NCBI GenBank assembly: GCA_025084515.1
Contig: JAJAGP010000856.1
Span: 156,101-220,100, forward strand
Direction of reading: 5' to 3'
From: Ancistrus triradiatus
Taxonomy: Eukaryota > Chordata > Actinopteri > Siluriformes > Loricariidae
Length of the DNA: 64,000 bases
Part shown: piece after piece, positions 21,840 through 33,368 of the stretch
Numbering within the stretch: position 1 is the first letter of the stretch
Layout of the letters: each line of letters opens with the position of its first letter
Translations under genes and position numbers: made by a program
The notes under the pieces: model-generated
The model's database searches: none
Told to the model about the DNA's origin: nothing
What the model saw: only the letters and a program-made list of their open reading frames with translations

Positions 21840-24138
21840 TTATGTTAGATTGTGGTGGTTTAAAATACACAGTAAGCAGTCTGCCACACAATACTCTACA
21901 CTGATCATGTATCTGCATTGTGAGTATCGGTGATTAAACGCTGATGGTTCAAAGGTGTAGCTTTTGACATTGCAGTCAAAGTTGTGTTGATGTAGACCTG
22001 TGAAAAGACACACACTGAAGCAAGACTGTAGCTTAATCAGGACATGATTTGCAATGTTATTGAGTAGAATAATTAGTGTCTGTGACGACTCTGAGGCCTG
22101 CAAGGGTGAGAGAATGTGGAGAGTAGTGTGAGTGGGTGGGTTCATGTTTTGGTGAGAGACTTACACAGGAAGTTATGGTCTCGCTATAACAGTCAAGAAC
22201 TCTTAGCACCTTTGCCTAGTTGCATTGCAGAAAAGAATGGTAAAGGCAAATGTTTACTTTGAAAGAAGAAATGCATATTCCTATATATATATATATATGG
22301 TTGGGTTCACTGTGAGAAGAAGACAAGATGAGGACCAAATTTGGGTTGATTCATTCAGTTTGACACAATGTCACCAACTTCAAAATAGTTGGGGAGCAGG
22401 TGGTCTTCATGTTTTGGCTCATTGGTGGATATTATTGTTTACACACATATATTAACATCTAATCTTATACACATGTCACATATCTTAACAACTTATGTTA
22501 AGAAAGTATTTACCTCATCACTTGTTTCTCCATGATCAGAGACTGCTTTCTTTTTCCATTTCCTGAAATAAAATGAAATGAAATGAAATGTTCTCTGTTT
22601 TGTAGTGTAGCATGAATTGACCAAAAAGTTCCCAGAAACAGCATTACACAGTCGAATACATACAAACTGCAATAAATTCACACAATGGAAACTACTAACA
22701 TCTGTAATATAAATACACCATATGGATAAAAGTATTGGGACAGACCGAATTCAGGTGTTTCAGTCAGTCCCATTGCCACAGGAGTATAAATCAAGCACCT
22801 TTACATGCAGTCTGTTTTACAAACAGTTGGGAAAGGACTGATCGTTCTAAGTTGCAACTAAAAACACATTACTAATAATAATATATGCGTTCCACCTCAC
22901 TAATGACTCCCAGTTCTCCAGTGTTCCTTGGGTCGGAAAGCTGGGGTGTTAGGGGTGCCCCTATGACACACTGATTAAGATCAGCTGTTTGGACATTTTG
23001 TAAATCTCTCTGGACAAGAGACTCTGCCAAATGACTAAATGTAACCAGAAAAGAGATATACTACAACAGCTCCAGTAACGTGCCTGAGGTATGCAGTATG
23101 TAACAGTGGTACACTTTTTCTGAATATCTTATTGTGGTCACTCACCTGTGAATACATACAGTGCAGATGATGAACATACACACGGCGACAGCTCCAGTAA
23201 CTGTGGGAATTATGTAGAGTAGTTGTGGTTCGCTCTTCTTTTCTGGTAACATAAACGAAAATAATAGCAGAAAATATAAAGAAAATAATAATATAAAATA
23301 ATAGTGAAATAATTTAAAAACACAATAAAAAAACACGTCAATAATTGGTCCAGACCTGCTATAGTCAGTATCCATTGGGTCTTTGTTTGAGAACATGAGT
23401 ACAATCCTGAGTCTAAGAGCTGCACATTAGATATCAGTAGTTTGCTTGGATTTCTGGGATCGACCTGCATCCTGTTGGATGTGTAGTTTGTCTCAGTTTG
23501 ATTTATATCTGGGCTGTGGATAAAAATACGATTCCCGTCCTTATACCAAACAATATCTACATTTTCTCTACTTCCAATACAGTGCAGAACAACAGTTTCT
23601 CCCTGAAAAGCCGTTCTGTTGATTGGTGGACTGTTATTATCAATTGACAAAGTATAATCTGAAAGAATAAAACAGAGAAGTTATCGTTAATATTGTGTTT
23701 TAACATCTGCAATAGGAAAGTTCATCAGTATTGCAGTGTATTTGTTAAGGAATATCGTCTTTGTGAACGTAGATGCCAGAATTTGCAAATAATGACACAT
23801 TTATACATAATAGGTGCCAGTTAGTCGATTTATACTAATCATAGATTACATTTCAGAATGAACAAATCTCTACTTTGGATTGACACACTGACAAACAAAA
23901 TGAGCCATTTAGACAAGCTGAATATATTATTTAAACATTATAACCCCACATTTTTCTGGTCAGGGTTGCGGTGGGCTCTGGCCCTATCCTCAAAGAATGC
24001 TTTAACAAACCAATTAACTAAAATAATTTAGACTGGACTATGTTACACATCCTCACTACTAAGCATGAATAAAGAGCGTGATCTTAAAACATTACCTGCA
24101 CAAGATAAGAGAAAGCAGATGACCAGCAATTGCAGCAT
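21840..24138 (-). CDS. Ig gene 2: single V-type Ig-domain type I membrane protein
   Basis: Minus-strand exons: leader 24096-24138 (MLQLLVICFLLSCA), Ig 23356-23658, transmembrane 23146-23242, cytoplasmic 22514-22562 (ends 'SDHGETSDE'), last exon from 22097. All borders are GT/AG with phases 1, 1, 2, 0. The last exon stays open to a stop at 21840, adding about 85 residues; an internal donor (CACAG|gtctac, exon end 21998) would shorten it. The Ig domain has both cysteines, the W in 'DIVWYKDG' and 'LDSGLYSC'. Sequons are NNS, NRT, NQT and NYT. The membrane span has no charged residue and no YxxL/V-type motif is seen in the tail. It is the best preserved of the three. Probable leukocyte receptor or adhesion protein by fold; ligand and subfamily unknown. 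Confidence 0.8.
22270..22290. repeat. Short (TA)n in the last intron of Ig gene 2
   Basis: About 7-8 TA units. The intron of gene 3 has a much longer tract at the same relative place (28057-28106). Confidence 0.7.
22716..22860 (+). mobile_element. Tc1-like fragment (family C)
   Basis: TA followed by CACCATATGGATAAAAGTAT and 'cagtcagtcccattgcc', as at 14208-14350. It is truncated after about 145 bp. Confidence 0.65.
23356..23658 (-). CDS. V-type Ig exon of gene 2
   Basis: 303-nt exon, one codon shorter than in genes 1 and 3, with the gap in the amino-terminal strand (NNSPPINRT against KTIPQSINRT). Acceptor 'ctttcag', donor 'gtctgg'. It is fully open. Confidence 0.85.
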
Positions 24139-24189
24139 CGTGAACTAAAAGTGGTACTGACTAAATGAGAAGTCTACCCATGCTACACT

Positions 24190-24242
24190 TACTGAGGCAT
24201 CGGAAATGCAGCTAAACCTCAGACGTCTAACGGAAACAAATG
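24190..24242 (-). promoter_or_regulatory. Conserved upstream block of Ig gene 2
   Basis: Same block as at 20271 and 30051: 'gaggcatcggaaatgca' and 'taacggaaacaaatgt', with two CGGAAA cores 55-100 bp before the start codon. No TATA box is evident. Confidence 0.45.
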
Positions 24243-24644
24243 TAGAGTGAAGAATGCTTCAGATAGCCAATGTACAAGATGGACAAATACACACAAGCAT
24301 ACACATTACATGGTTTGAGTGCTAGGTAGATCTAAAACCAAAGTCTTGATTAGAATAAGAAAAAATATAAAACAAGCGTGTCTAATAAATGGCACCTTCA
24401 CGTTGCAAGCCCCACCTGGGCTGTTATGATGATCTTATAAGCATCTCACTGATAAGGCACAGGCTGGATCTGATCTGGGGATCAGCAATGACAAAAAGCT
24501 AGTGGATGTTGTGTTGTGCCTTTGGCCTTTCATGTGTTTCTTAAATGATGGATGGCTTTACACAAGTTGCACAAGTGTACACCAAATAAAGCAGGACACA
24601 CACCGACGACCACTCACTACAATATATTGTATGTTTGTGTTATA

Positions 24645-26111
24645 TAGTGGTGCTTGAAAGTTTGTGAACCCTTTAGAATTTTCTATATGACATAAAACAT
24701 TATCAGATTTTCACACAAGTCCTAAGTAGATAAAGAGAACCCAGTTATACAAATGAGATAAAATATTATACTTGGTCATTTCTTTATTGAGTAAAATGAT
24801 CCAATATTACATATTAGTGAGTGACAAAAGTCTGTGAATCTTTACTTTCAGTATCTGGTGTGACCCCCCTGTGCAGCAATAACTGCAACTAAACATTTCC
24901 TGTAACTGTTGATCCTCACATTAACTAACATTGACTTGGCCATTCCAAAACATGAACTTTATTCTTCTGTAACCATTCTTTGGTAGAACGACTTGTGTGC
25001 TTAGGGTCGTTGTCTTCCTGCATGACCCACCTTCTCTTGAGATTCAGTTCATGGACAGATGTCCTGACATTTTCCTTTAGAATTCTCTGACATAATTCAC
25101 AATTCATTGTTCCATCAATGATGGCAAGCCGTCCTGGCCCAAATGCAGCTAAACAGGCCCAAACCATGATACCACCACCACCATGTTTCACAGATGGGAT
25201 AAGGTTCTTATGCTGGAATGCAGTGCTTTCCTTTCTGCAAACATAATACTTTTTTTTTATTTTAAACTAAAAAGTTTGATTTTGGTCTCCATTCTTCCAA
25301 TAGCCTTCTGGCATGTCCACGTGATCTTTAGCAAACTGCAGACGAGCAGCAATGTTCTTTTTGGAGAGCAGTGGCTTTCTCCTTGCAACCCTGCCATGCA
25401 CACCATTGTTGTTCAGTGTTCTTCTGATGGTGGGCTCATGAACATTAACATTAGCCAATGTGAGAGAGGCCTTTCAGTTGCTTACAAGTTACCCTGGGTC
25501 CCTTGTGACATCGCCAACTATTACACGCCTTGCTCTTGGAGTGATCTTTGTTAGTCGACCACTCCTGGGGAGGGTAACAATGGTCTTGAATTTCTCCATT
25601 TGTACACAATCTGTCTGACTGTGGATTGGTGGAAATCCCAAACTCTTTTGAGATGGTTTTGTAACCTTTTCCAGCCTGATGAGCATCAACAACTCTTTTT
25701 CTCAGGTCCTCAGAAAATCTCCTTTGTTTGTGCCATGATACACTTCCACAAAACACGTGTTGTGAAGAGCAGGCTTTGCTAGATCCCTGTTCTTTAAATA
25801 AAACAGGGTGCCCACTCACACCTGATTGTCATCCCATTGATTGAAAAACACCTGACTCTAATTTCATCTTCAAATTAACTGCTAAAATCCTAGAGGTTCA
25901 CATACTTTTGCCACTCACTAATATGTAATATTGGATCATTTATTCTCAATAAATAAAAGACCAAGTAATAATATTATTGTCTCATTTGTTTAACTGGGTT
26001 CTCTTTTATCTACTTTCAGGTCTTGTGTGAAAAATCTGATGATGTTTTAGATCATATTATGCAGAAATCTAGAAAAATTCTAAAGGGTTCACAAACTTTC
26101 AAGCACCACTG
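24645..26111 (-). mobile_element. Tc1-like transposon (family A), upstream of Ig gene 2
   Basis: 1.47-kb copy in reverse orientation with family A ends (TAGTGGTGCTTGAAAG at left; CTTTCAAGCACCACTG at right). It sits about 0.5 kb upstream of the gene 2 leader exon, between genes 2 and 3. Confidence 0.9.
24841..25736 (-). pseudogene. Tc1-like transposase, inactivated
   Basis: The start codon is at 25736 (ATGGCACAAAC). Pieces in order: 'LRKRVVDAHQAGKGYKTIS', 'VARRKPLLSKKNIAARLQF' near 25400-25350, 'MKHGGGGIMVWACLAAFGPG' from 25191, and 'DNDPKHTSRSTKEW' near 25000. Frameshifts break it near 25640 and 25480. About 90 bp are disturbed around the second catalytic region (25200-25300). The 3' end is deleted relative to 17771-18837. 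Confidence 0.85.
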
Positions 26112-26559
26112 AACTTTTAGCATTAAACAACTAAATGGTGAATACTTTCAAATGGAGAGAAAATCTATTGGACAGTTCTGCTTTTGATGGGTTACAAAAG
26201 ATCCACATTTCTTTATTGGAGTTCAGGATTTCTCCCCAATGTGGTCCTGTCCAAGTCCAAGTCTCCATTCCCCACCATGTGCACAACACCTACACATACT
26301 GTAGCTTTTTATGAAGAGAATATTCCTGAATGGTGGAACAGACTCAAGAGTGTCACTCCTAACACTAATTATGCATTTAAAAGGCGGAAAGTGTCGAACA
26401 AAGTTCTTCATAGAAAATCAGAAACAGTGATATAGCATGGTTAATGATCAAGTTTCATCATGTTTATTTGGCTTATTTAACGTCACTGTCGGCACCAGTG
26501 GAACCATTTCAGTGAAACACACAAAGTCACATCAATACACAAGGTTACATCAAGACTAG

Positions 26560-26640
26560 TCACACACACATATATTATATATATACACACATATATATAT
26601 GTATACACACACACATATATATATATACACACACACACTC
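26560..26640. repeat. Compound (TA)n/(CA)n microsatellite
   Basis: Alternating blocks of TA and CA dinucleotides. Confidence 0.85.
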
Positions 26641-26649
26641 ACTCAAATC

Positions 26650-26770
26650 AATGCCAATTTAGCATAATCAGTAAACCTAAGAGATAAGAGACATGTCTTT
26701 CAACGCAGACACGGGGAGGACATGCAGACTCCACACAGAAAGGACCCAAGCTGCTCCAACCCGGGTATCT
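26650..26770 (-). repeat. SINE-like fragment
   Basis: 'catgcagactccacacagaa' and 'gctccaacccgggtat' are the complement of a common fish SINE middle and head. Confidence 0.5.
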
Positions 26771-26786
26771 ATAACAGAACAGTACA

Positions 26787-27395
26787 TAGTAGTGGTATAA
26801 CGGGCAATTAATTGGGCAGATTAATGCCATTTTGAGATAATCTGCATCGGCCAATTGCCTGCACTCTTGCTGATATTTAAAATACTGGGCAGAATGCAGA
26901 GAAACTTTGTTTCCTGCATAACAACGTGCAGCTCATAAACTGGGACTACTGACTAATTACAAACAGAGATGCTGAGAGAACATTCAGTGGCCATTTATGA
27001 GAAGATGAAAACTTTGTTTCCAACATGGGCACTACTCTAACATTGTTTCTTTTTTGCAAGTATTTACACGTTTGTTTGTTTTTTCCCCAGAAACAAGAAG
27101 ATGCTGCTATCTGGTAATAAATGTTGTTGTGAAGTGCAATAAAACAATTTATTAATTTCTGAATTTATAAAAAAAGAGACTGCAAACAGAGACAGTGCAT
27201 TTTTAGCATAAATACTGTATATTCATTTAAGTTCAGCTATGTTGTGTCTCATTTATTGTTATTAGTTTTATCAGTTGCAAAAATCCCCACAATTTTTATA
27301 TCAGCATTATATATTGCCCATCAGTTACCCTGCTTTCTAAATATCAGCATTGGCATCAGTCATTAAAAAAACTCATATCGGTTGACCACTAGTGC
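26787..27395. mobile_element. hAT-like remnant downstream of Ig gene 3
   Basis: Left end TAGTGGTATAACGGGC; right end 'atcggttgaccactag'. Segment 26880-27395 is repeated at 32870-33350, and 27055-27395 also at 21260-21600. It appears to be part of the duplicated gene unit. Confidence 0.55.
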
Positions 27396-27534
27396 ATCAG
27401 TATGTGAGAATGATCTTAAAAGAACACTTAGGAAAATAAATGGGAAGTGGGTCTGATGACGCCTCTACTTTGAATCAGGTTAGCTCCACCTCAAAAGACT
27501 CAATGAAACATCCACATGTTAACAAAGACAAAAG

Positions 27535-27540
27535 TTTATT
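27535..27540 (-). terminator. Poly(A) signal of Ig gene 3
   Basis: AATAAA on the minus strand, in the same context as at 21729 in gene 2. Confidence 0.6.
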
Positions 27541-28055
27541 AAGAATCCATTAATGAAAATAAGTGTTACTCTTAGTAACTGTACTTATAGATCCTTCATT
27601 GAGTATTTCTGTTTTAACACAGCCGTTTACTACAGCTACAACATATTATGTTAGATTGTGGTGGTTTAAAATACACAGTAAGCAGTCTGCCACACAATAC
27701 TCTACACTGATAGATCATTTATCTGCATTGTGAGTATCGGTGATTAAACGCTAATGGTCCAAAGGTGTAGCTTTTGGCACTGGAATCAAAGTTGTGTTGA
27801 TGTAGACCTGTGAAAAGGCACACACTGAAGCAAGACTGTAGCTTAATCAGGACATGATTTGCAATGTTAATGAGTAGAATAACTAGTGTCTGTGATGACT
27901 CTGAGGCCTGCAAGGGTGAGAGAATGTGGAGAGTAGTGTGAGTGGGTGGGTTCATGTTTTGGTGCAAGACTTACACAGGAAGTAATCATCTCTGTATGAC
28001 AGTCAAGCACTCTTAGCACCTTTGCCTAGTTGCATTGCAGAAAAGAATGGTAAGG

Positions 28056-28056
<1 letters not shown>

Positions 28057-28106
<50 letters not shown>
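28057..28106. repeat. (TA)n microsatellite in the last intron of Ig gene 3
   Basis: About 25 TA units. Confidence 0.95.
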
Positions 28107-28107
<1 letters not shown>

Positions 28108-28442
28108 CAACAAGTTGGCAAGTTGGCATGTATATGAATGAAGGGATGGTTGGGTACATGGTTGGGTTGTGAGAAGAAGACAAGTGGAGGTAGGGAACAA
28201 CATTGGGTTGGACAATTCATGTAGACTTGTCAGGTGGTCTTCATGTTTTGGCTCATTGGTGTATAATATTATTTACACACAAACATTAGCATATTTATGA
28301 TAAGAAGGTACTTACCTCATCACTTGTCTTTCCATGGTCAGAGAATGTGTTCCTTTTCCATTTCCTTAGTTCCCAGAAACATTATTATACAGTTGAATAC
28401 ATACAAACTGTAATAAATACATACAGTGGATTATTGTTATTG

Positions 28443-28446
<4 letters not shown>

Positions 28447-28500
<54 letters not shown>

Positions 28501-28525
28501 GTATATATACGTATATATATATCAT
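28447..28525. repeat. (TA)n microsatellite
   Basis: About 25 TA units to 28496, then interrupted TA/CG-containing units. It lies between the cytoplasmic and transmembrane exons of Ig gene 3. Confidence 0.95.
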
Positions 28526-28529
28526 GTAA

Positions 28530-28600
28530 TTTCCTCCCTTGTAGACATTCCACGATCAGCTGTAAGTCGTATCATTGAAAACCCTAAATTTGATTGCGCC
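28530..28600 (+). mobile_element. Tc1-like fragment (family C)
   Basis: 'tttcctcccttgtagacatt' and 'gtatcattgaaaa' match the interior of 14430-14480. Confidence 0.5.
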
Positions 28601-29257
28601 GGTACGAAAATGAATTAATTAATTAATAAAAGGGGATTAACCAACCAACAAACCTACCTCACCTCAGCAGAGGTGGGATATAAACCCATCTACACCTAGC
28701 CCATCTACAGCCCAGAGAAGTCCGGTCAAATGTGGTCTTCATGGAACTCAAAATCCATGGCTCATAGTAAATACATGTGAGTTCCACCTCACCAGTGACA
28801 CCGAGTTCTCCAGTGTTCCTTGGGTCAGGAGGTTAGGGGTGAACCATCACACACTGATTAAGATCAGCTGTTTTCACATTTTGTAAATCTCTCTGGACAA
28901 GAGAATCTGCCAAATGACTAAATGTAACCAGAAAAGACTGTTAAAGAGATATACTACAACAACTTCAGTAATGTTCCTGAGGTATGCAGTATGTAACAGT
29001 GGTCATCTTTTTTCATGAATGTCTTATTGTGGTCACTCACCTGTGAATACACACTGTGCAGATGATGAACATAGACACTGCAACAGCTCCAGGTACTGTG
29101 GGAACTATGTATAGTAGTTGTGGTTCACTCTTCATTTCTGATAACAGAGTCAGATAAAATATCTGGTTAGGGTTCTGATTTTAAAAAATTGTAGAAAATA
29201 AGATATGAAATCATTTAAAAACACAATCCAAAAAACATGTCAGTAATTGGTCCAGAC

Positions 29258-29563
29258 CTGCTATAGTCAGTATCCATTGGGTTTTTGGTTGAGAACATGA
29301 GTATAACCCTGAATCTGAGAGCTGCACATTAGATATCTGTAGTTTCCTTGGATTTCTGGAATAGACCTGCATCCTGTTGGATGTGTAGTTTGTCACAGTT
29401 CAGTTTATAATTGGGCTGTGAATAAAAAGACGATTCCCGTCCTTATGCCAAGCGATATCTACATTATCTCTACTTCCATTACAGTGCAGAACAACAGTTT
29501 CTCCCTGAAAAGCCGTTCTGTTGATTGGTTGTAGAATAATTGTATCATTTGACATGGCATAAT
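29258..29563 (-). pseudogene. V-type Ig exon of gene 3 (interrupted)
   Basis: 306-nt exon with good splice borders, close to gene 1 in length and sequence. TGA at 29400-29402 interrupts the frame. Both cysteine codons, the 'AWHKDG' core and 'SDSGLYSC' are otherwise kept. Confidence 0.8.
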
Positions 29564-30050
29564 CTGCAAGAATAAAACAGATGAGTTATCTTTAATACTG
29601 TGTTTTAACATCAGCTGTAAGAAAGTTCATCAGTATTGCAGTGGTTTTGTTAAGGACTAAAGTATTTGTGAATGTGAATGCTAGATACTGCAATTAATGC
29701 CCAAATTATACATAATAGATGGCAGATAGTCTATTTATTCTAATCATAGATTAAATTTCAGAATGAACAAAACTCTAATTTGAATTGACAATAACCCCAC
29801 ATTTTCCTGGTCAGGGTTGCGGGGGCTCCAGCCCTATTCTCAGAGAACGTTTTAACAAAACCAATTAACTAAAATAATTTAGACTAGACTATGTTACACA
29901 TCCTCATTACTATGCATGAATAATGAGCATGATCTTAAAACATTACCTGCACAAGATAAGTAAAAGCAGATGACCAAGAATTCCAGCATCGTGAACTAAA
30001 GGCTGTACTAACTAAATGAGAAGTCTACACATGCTACACTTACTGAGGCA

Positions 30051-30095
30051 TCGGAAATGCAGCTAAACCTCAGACGTCTAACGGAAACAAATGTA
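30051..30095 (-). promoter_or_regulatory. Conserved upstream block of Ig gene 3
   Basis: Third copy of the CGGAAA-containing block, almost identical to the one of gene 2. Confidence 0.45.
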
Positions 30096-30344
30096 GAGTG
30101 AAGAATGGACAAATACCCACAAGGAAACACGTAACACGGTTTGAGTTCTAGGTAGAGCTGAAACCAAAGTCTTGATTAGAAATAGTCCATTTCAAGCAGC
30201 AGTGACTGAGCAACTATGTTAGGACTCTCCTTGCCATTTTCACCTTAAAATTTGTTTTCACTAAGTTAAGTGATGACACTAATTTGCTGGATACAAATTG
30301 GTTTTCAAAATGTGCTTTTAACTTAAGAGGTAAACGTTGAAATT

Positions 30345-31045
30345 GTTTAGCTACATTAGCTGGACAGATTCATTGGGTTCCTTTGGGTAGAACCTGATAA
30401 GAAAGATAACTACTCTCTTTCGGCTCCTCTCCTTAGGGTTTACCACAAGTGTTACATCACATAACAGATTTGGCACAGGTTTCACTTTGGATGCCCTTCC
30501 TGACCAATCCCTTTCCATTTATTCTGGCTTGCGGCAGGCACTAGGATTACAACCCCAGTGGTTGGGGTTTTTCCTGTAAATGCACCACTCGACCTTCACA
30601 GTGCAATCCTGGATGGAACCCAGGAACACTGATACTACTGTTTCCAGTAGCTGGCTCTACATATATCTACATTAGCTAAACAGATTCAATGAGTTCAATT
30701 TGGTAGAGACTCCACATGATAATAAAGTTGACTAACCTCTTTCGGCTCCTCTAGTTAGGGATTAACACAAGTATATCATCACATAACAGATTTGCCACAG
30801 GCTGCTCTTCCTGATAGATCCCTTTCCATTTATCCTGGTTTGGGGTTGGTCTTTTTTCCATAAATGCCCATCTCGGTCCCTTCATGTTGCACGCATTTGA
30901 TCCAGGAACACTGATACTACATTCCATTATGCTGGCTCACATTTATCTACATTAGCCGAGCCTATTCAGTGAGTTTCTTGTGTAAGAGTCCCATATGGAT
31001 AATACAGTGACTACCCTCTTTTGATGCTGTTGATGGAATCACCAC
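30345..31045. repeat. Tandem array of about 300-bp units (2.3 copies)
   Basis: Units begin at about 30348, 30666 and 30944 with 'atctacattagct', then 'tctttcggctcctct', 'catcacataacagattt' and 'ccctttccattta'. The third is truncated. A related tail ('ttatgatgatc', 'cactgataggcacagg') is at 31100-31190 and near 24420-24500. Confidence 0.75.
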
Positions 31046-31194
31046 ATGGATCAATTTCTTCAAGATCATCGCTAGGCATATTTTTATTCCACACTCCACT
31101 TCATGTGAAAGCCCCCCTGAGCTTTTATGATGATCATTATCAGCATTGCACTGATAGGCACAGGTTTGGATCTATTATCCGCTGCATGCCAGTA

Positions 31195-32690
31195 TAGTGG
31201 AGCCAAAAAGTATGTGGTCAGCCACTGATTGTGCAAGTTCTCCTACTTAGAAAGATTGGAAAAAAATCTGGAAACTCACATTGTAGGATTTTAAGATTAA
31301 TTGTCAATTATGGTGGAAATAGTATTTGGTCAATAACAAAGTTCAACTAATAACTTTGTAACATAAACCTTTGTTGGCAATGACAGAGGTCAAACGTTTC
31401 CTGAAGGGTCTTCACCATGTTTTGCACTACTGCCTGTATTTTGCCCATTCCTTCCATGCAATCACCTCTAGAGCAGTGATGTTTTGTGGCAACACGGACT
31501 TCAACTACCTCCCACACATTTTCTAGGGTGTTGGAGTCAGGAGACTGGCTATGCCACTCCAGGACTTGAATGCTTTTTTACGGGGACCACTTTTCGTTTC
31601 TGAGCGGTGTGTTTGGATCATTGTCTGCTGGAAGACCCCGCCACGTTCCATCTTTAATGCTCTCGCTGATGGAAGGAGGTTTTGGCTTAAAATCTCAAGA
31701 TCTGCCCCCGTTCATTCTTCCCTTAACACGGATCAGTCGTCCTTCCCTTCTGCAGAAAAACAGCCGCCAAAGCATATTGTTCCACTCCTATGCTTCACAG
31801 TAGCTATGTTTCTTGGATGAACCTCAAGCATCCCTTAGTCCTCCAGTTGAGTTTTTTTTCCCAAAAAGTTCTATTTTTGGTTTCATCGGACCACATGATA
31901 TTCTCCCAATTCTCTTCATGATCATTCATATGCTCTCTGGCAAACTTCAGGCTGGCCTAGACATTACTGCTTACCAAGGGTACCACGCCTGGCACTGCAG
32001 GATCTGAGTCCCCTCTAGCATAGTGTGTTACTGAGGTAGCCCTTTGTTTACTTTGGTCCCAGCTCTTGCAGGTCATTCCATCAGGTCCCTCCGTGTAGTT
32101 CTGATTTTTTCTCACAGTTCTCATGATCATTTTGACCCCCCAGGATGAGATCTGTGTGGAGCCCCAATCGCGGAGATTAATCAATGGTCTTTGTATGTCT
32201 TCCATTGCTCCCACAGTTGAGTGATGCCACCAACCTGCTTGGCCTATTGTAGATTCACTCTTCCCAGCCTGTGCAGGTCTACAATTTTTCTTCCAGTTTG
32301 TCCTCAACAGCTCTTTTAATCTTGGTCATGGTTGAGTTTAGATTCTGATGTTGAGGCTGTTTTGGGTGTCCTGTTATACAGATAACAGGTCAAACCGGTG
32401 CCATTATACAGGTAACGAAGTGGAGACAGAAGAACTTCTTAATGAGAAATTACAGGTCTGTGAGGAGCCAGAAATCTTGCTTGTTTGTTGTGACCAAATA
32501 TTACTTTCCACCATGATTTTTTACAATTACATTCTTTAAAATCCTACAATGTGATTTCCTGGATTTTTTTCTCATTTCGTCTCTCATAGCTGAAGTGTAC
32601 CTATGATGAAAATTACAGACCTCTCTCAACTTTCTAAGTAGGAGAACTTGCATAATCAGTGGCTGACTAAATACTTTTTTGCCCCACTGT
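31195..32690 (-). mobile_element. Tc1-like transposon (family E), transposase broken
   Basis: TA-flanked 1.5-kb element. The left end TAGTGGAGCCAAAAAGTATG and the right end are mutual complements through 'gtcagccactgattgtgcaa'. The transposase runs on the minus strand from about 32330 to 31480. Blocks such as 'actttggtcccagctct', 'cttcccagcctgtgcagg' and 'aaaaagttctatttttgg' belong to a common fish Tc1 family, but many single-base indels leave no long frame. Confidence 0.85.
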
Positions 32691-32779
32691 AGATGCGTGG
32701 ATCACAGGACAGTTGTGGGTGTCCCAGAGGAGCGTGGCTAAGAATGGGATGATGCGACAGCAGTGTTGTATGTGTACAG

Positions 32780-33350
32780 TAGCTTGGCTGTTTAGTCAAT
32801 ACCGGAACACTACAGTTTTTTTAAGTTAATCGGGCTGACCTGCGCTCACAAGGCTGATACTCAAAAATAGCGAAGAAAATGCAGAGACACTTTGTTTCCT
32901 GCATTACAACATGCAGCTCATAAACTGGGACTACTGGGTGATTAAAAAGAAAGAGATGATGAGAGAACATTCAGTGAGGGTGGGACCATTTATGAGAAGA
33001 TGAAAACTTTGTTTCCAGCATCACAACTTGCCACTCTTAAACTGGGACAGGGATTAAAAACAAAAACATGCCGGTACCATGTACAATACTCTAACATTGT
33101 TTTAACATTTTTTGCAAGTATTTACGCATGTTTGTTCAAGAAACAAGAATATGCTGTTACCTGGTAATAAATGCAATAAATGAAATAAAACGTTTTATAA
33201 TTATTTATTTCATTTAATTTATTATTATTAGTTTATCAGTTGCAAAAAAAGTGATATCAGCATTATGCATATTGACCATCAATCACCCTGCTAAATATCA
33301 GCATTGGCATCGGTCATTAAAAAACCCTTATCGCTCGACGTCTAGTGCAC
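32780..33350. mobile_element. hAT-like remnant, possible edge of a lost Ig unit
   Basis: Segment 32870-33350 is homologous to 26880-27395 downstream of Ig gene 3 ('ctttgtttcctgcat', 'cagctcataaactggga', 'gagagaacattcagtg'). In units 2 and 3 an Ig gene follows this segment; here LINE sequence follows. Confidence 0.55.
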
Positions 33351-33368
33351 GAGTTTGTGAGTATGAAC

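Larger units (their letters stand above)
27719..29989 (-). pseudogene. Ig gene 3: V-type Ig membrane protein paralogue with a nonsense codon
   Basis: Exon order and phases equal gene 2: leader 29947-29989 (MLEFLVICFYLSCA), Ig 29258-29563, transmembrane 29041-29137, cytoplasmic 28316-28364 (ends 'SDHGKTSDE'), last exon from 27907 to a stop at 27719. In the Ig exon the arginine codon CGA of gene 1 is TGA at 29400-29402, which would end the protein before the second cysteine. The membrane span has two prolines (IVPTVPGAVAV) absent from genes 1 and 2. The cytoplasmic-exon acceptor (ggaactaag) lacks a pyrimidine tract. Three independent defects favour a pseudogene, although the stop could be polymorphic. 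Confidence 0.75.

Noticed and set aside
21840..22145. ITIM-like motif in the Ig gene 2 tail (RYMISV)
   Set aside because: The position three after tyrosine is serine, not L, I or V, so it does not meet the ITIM consensus.
25183..25554. 123-codon plus-strand frame in the Tc1 copy
   Set aside because: Antisense shadow of the transposase pseudogene on the minus strand.
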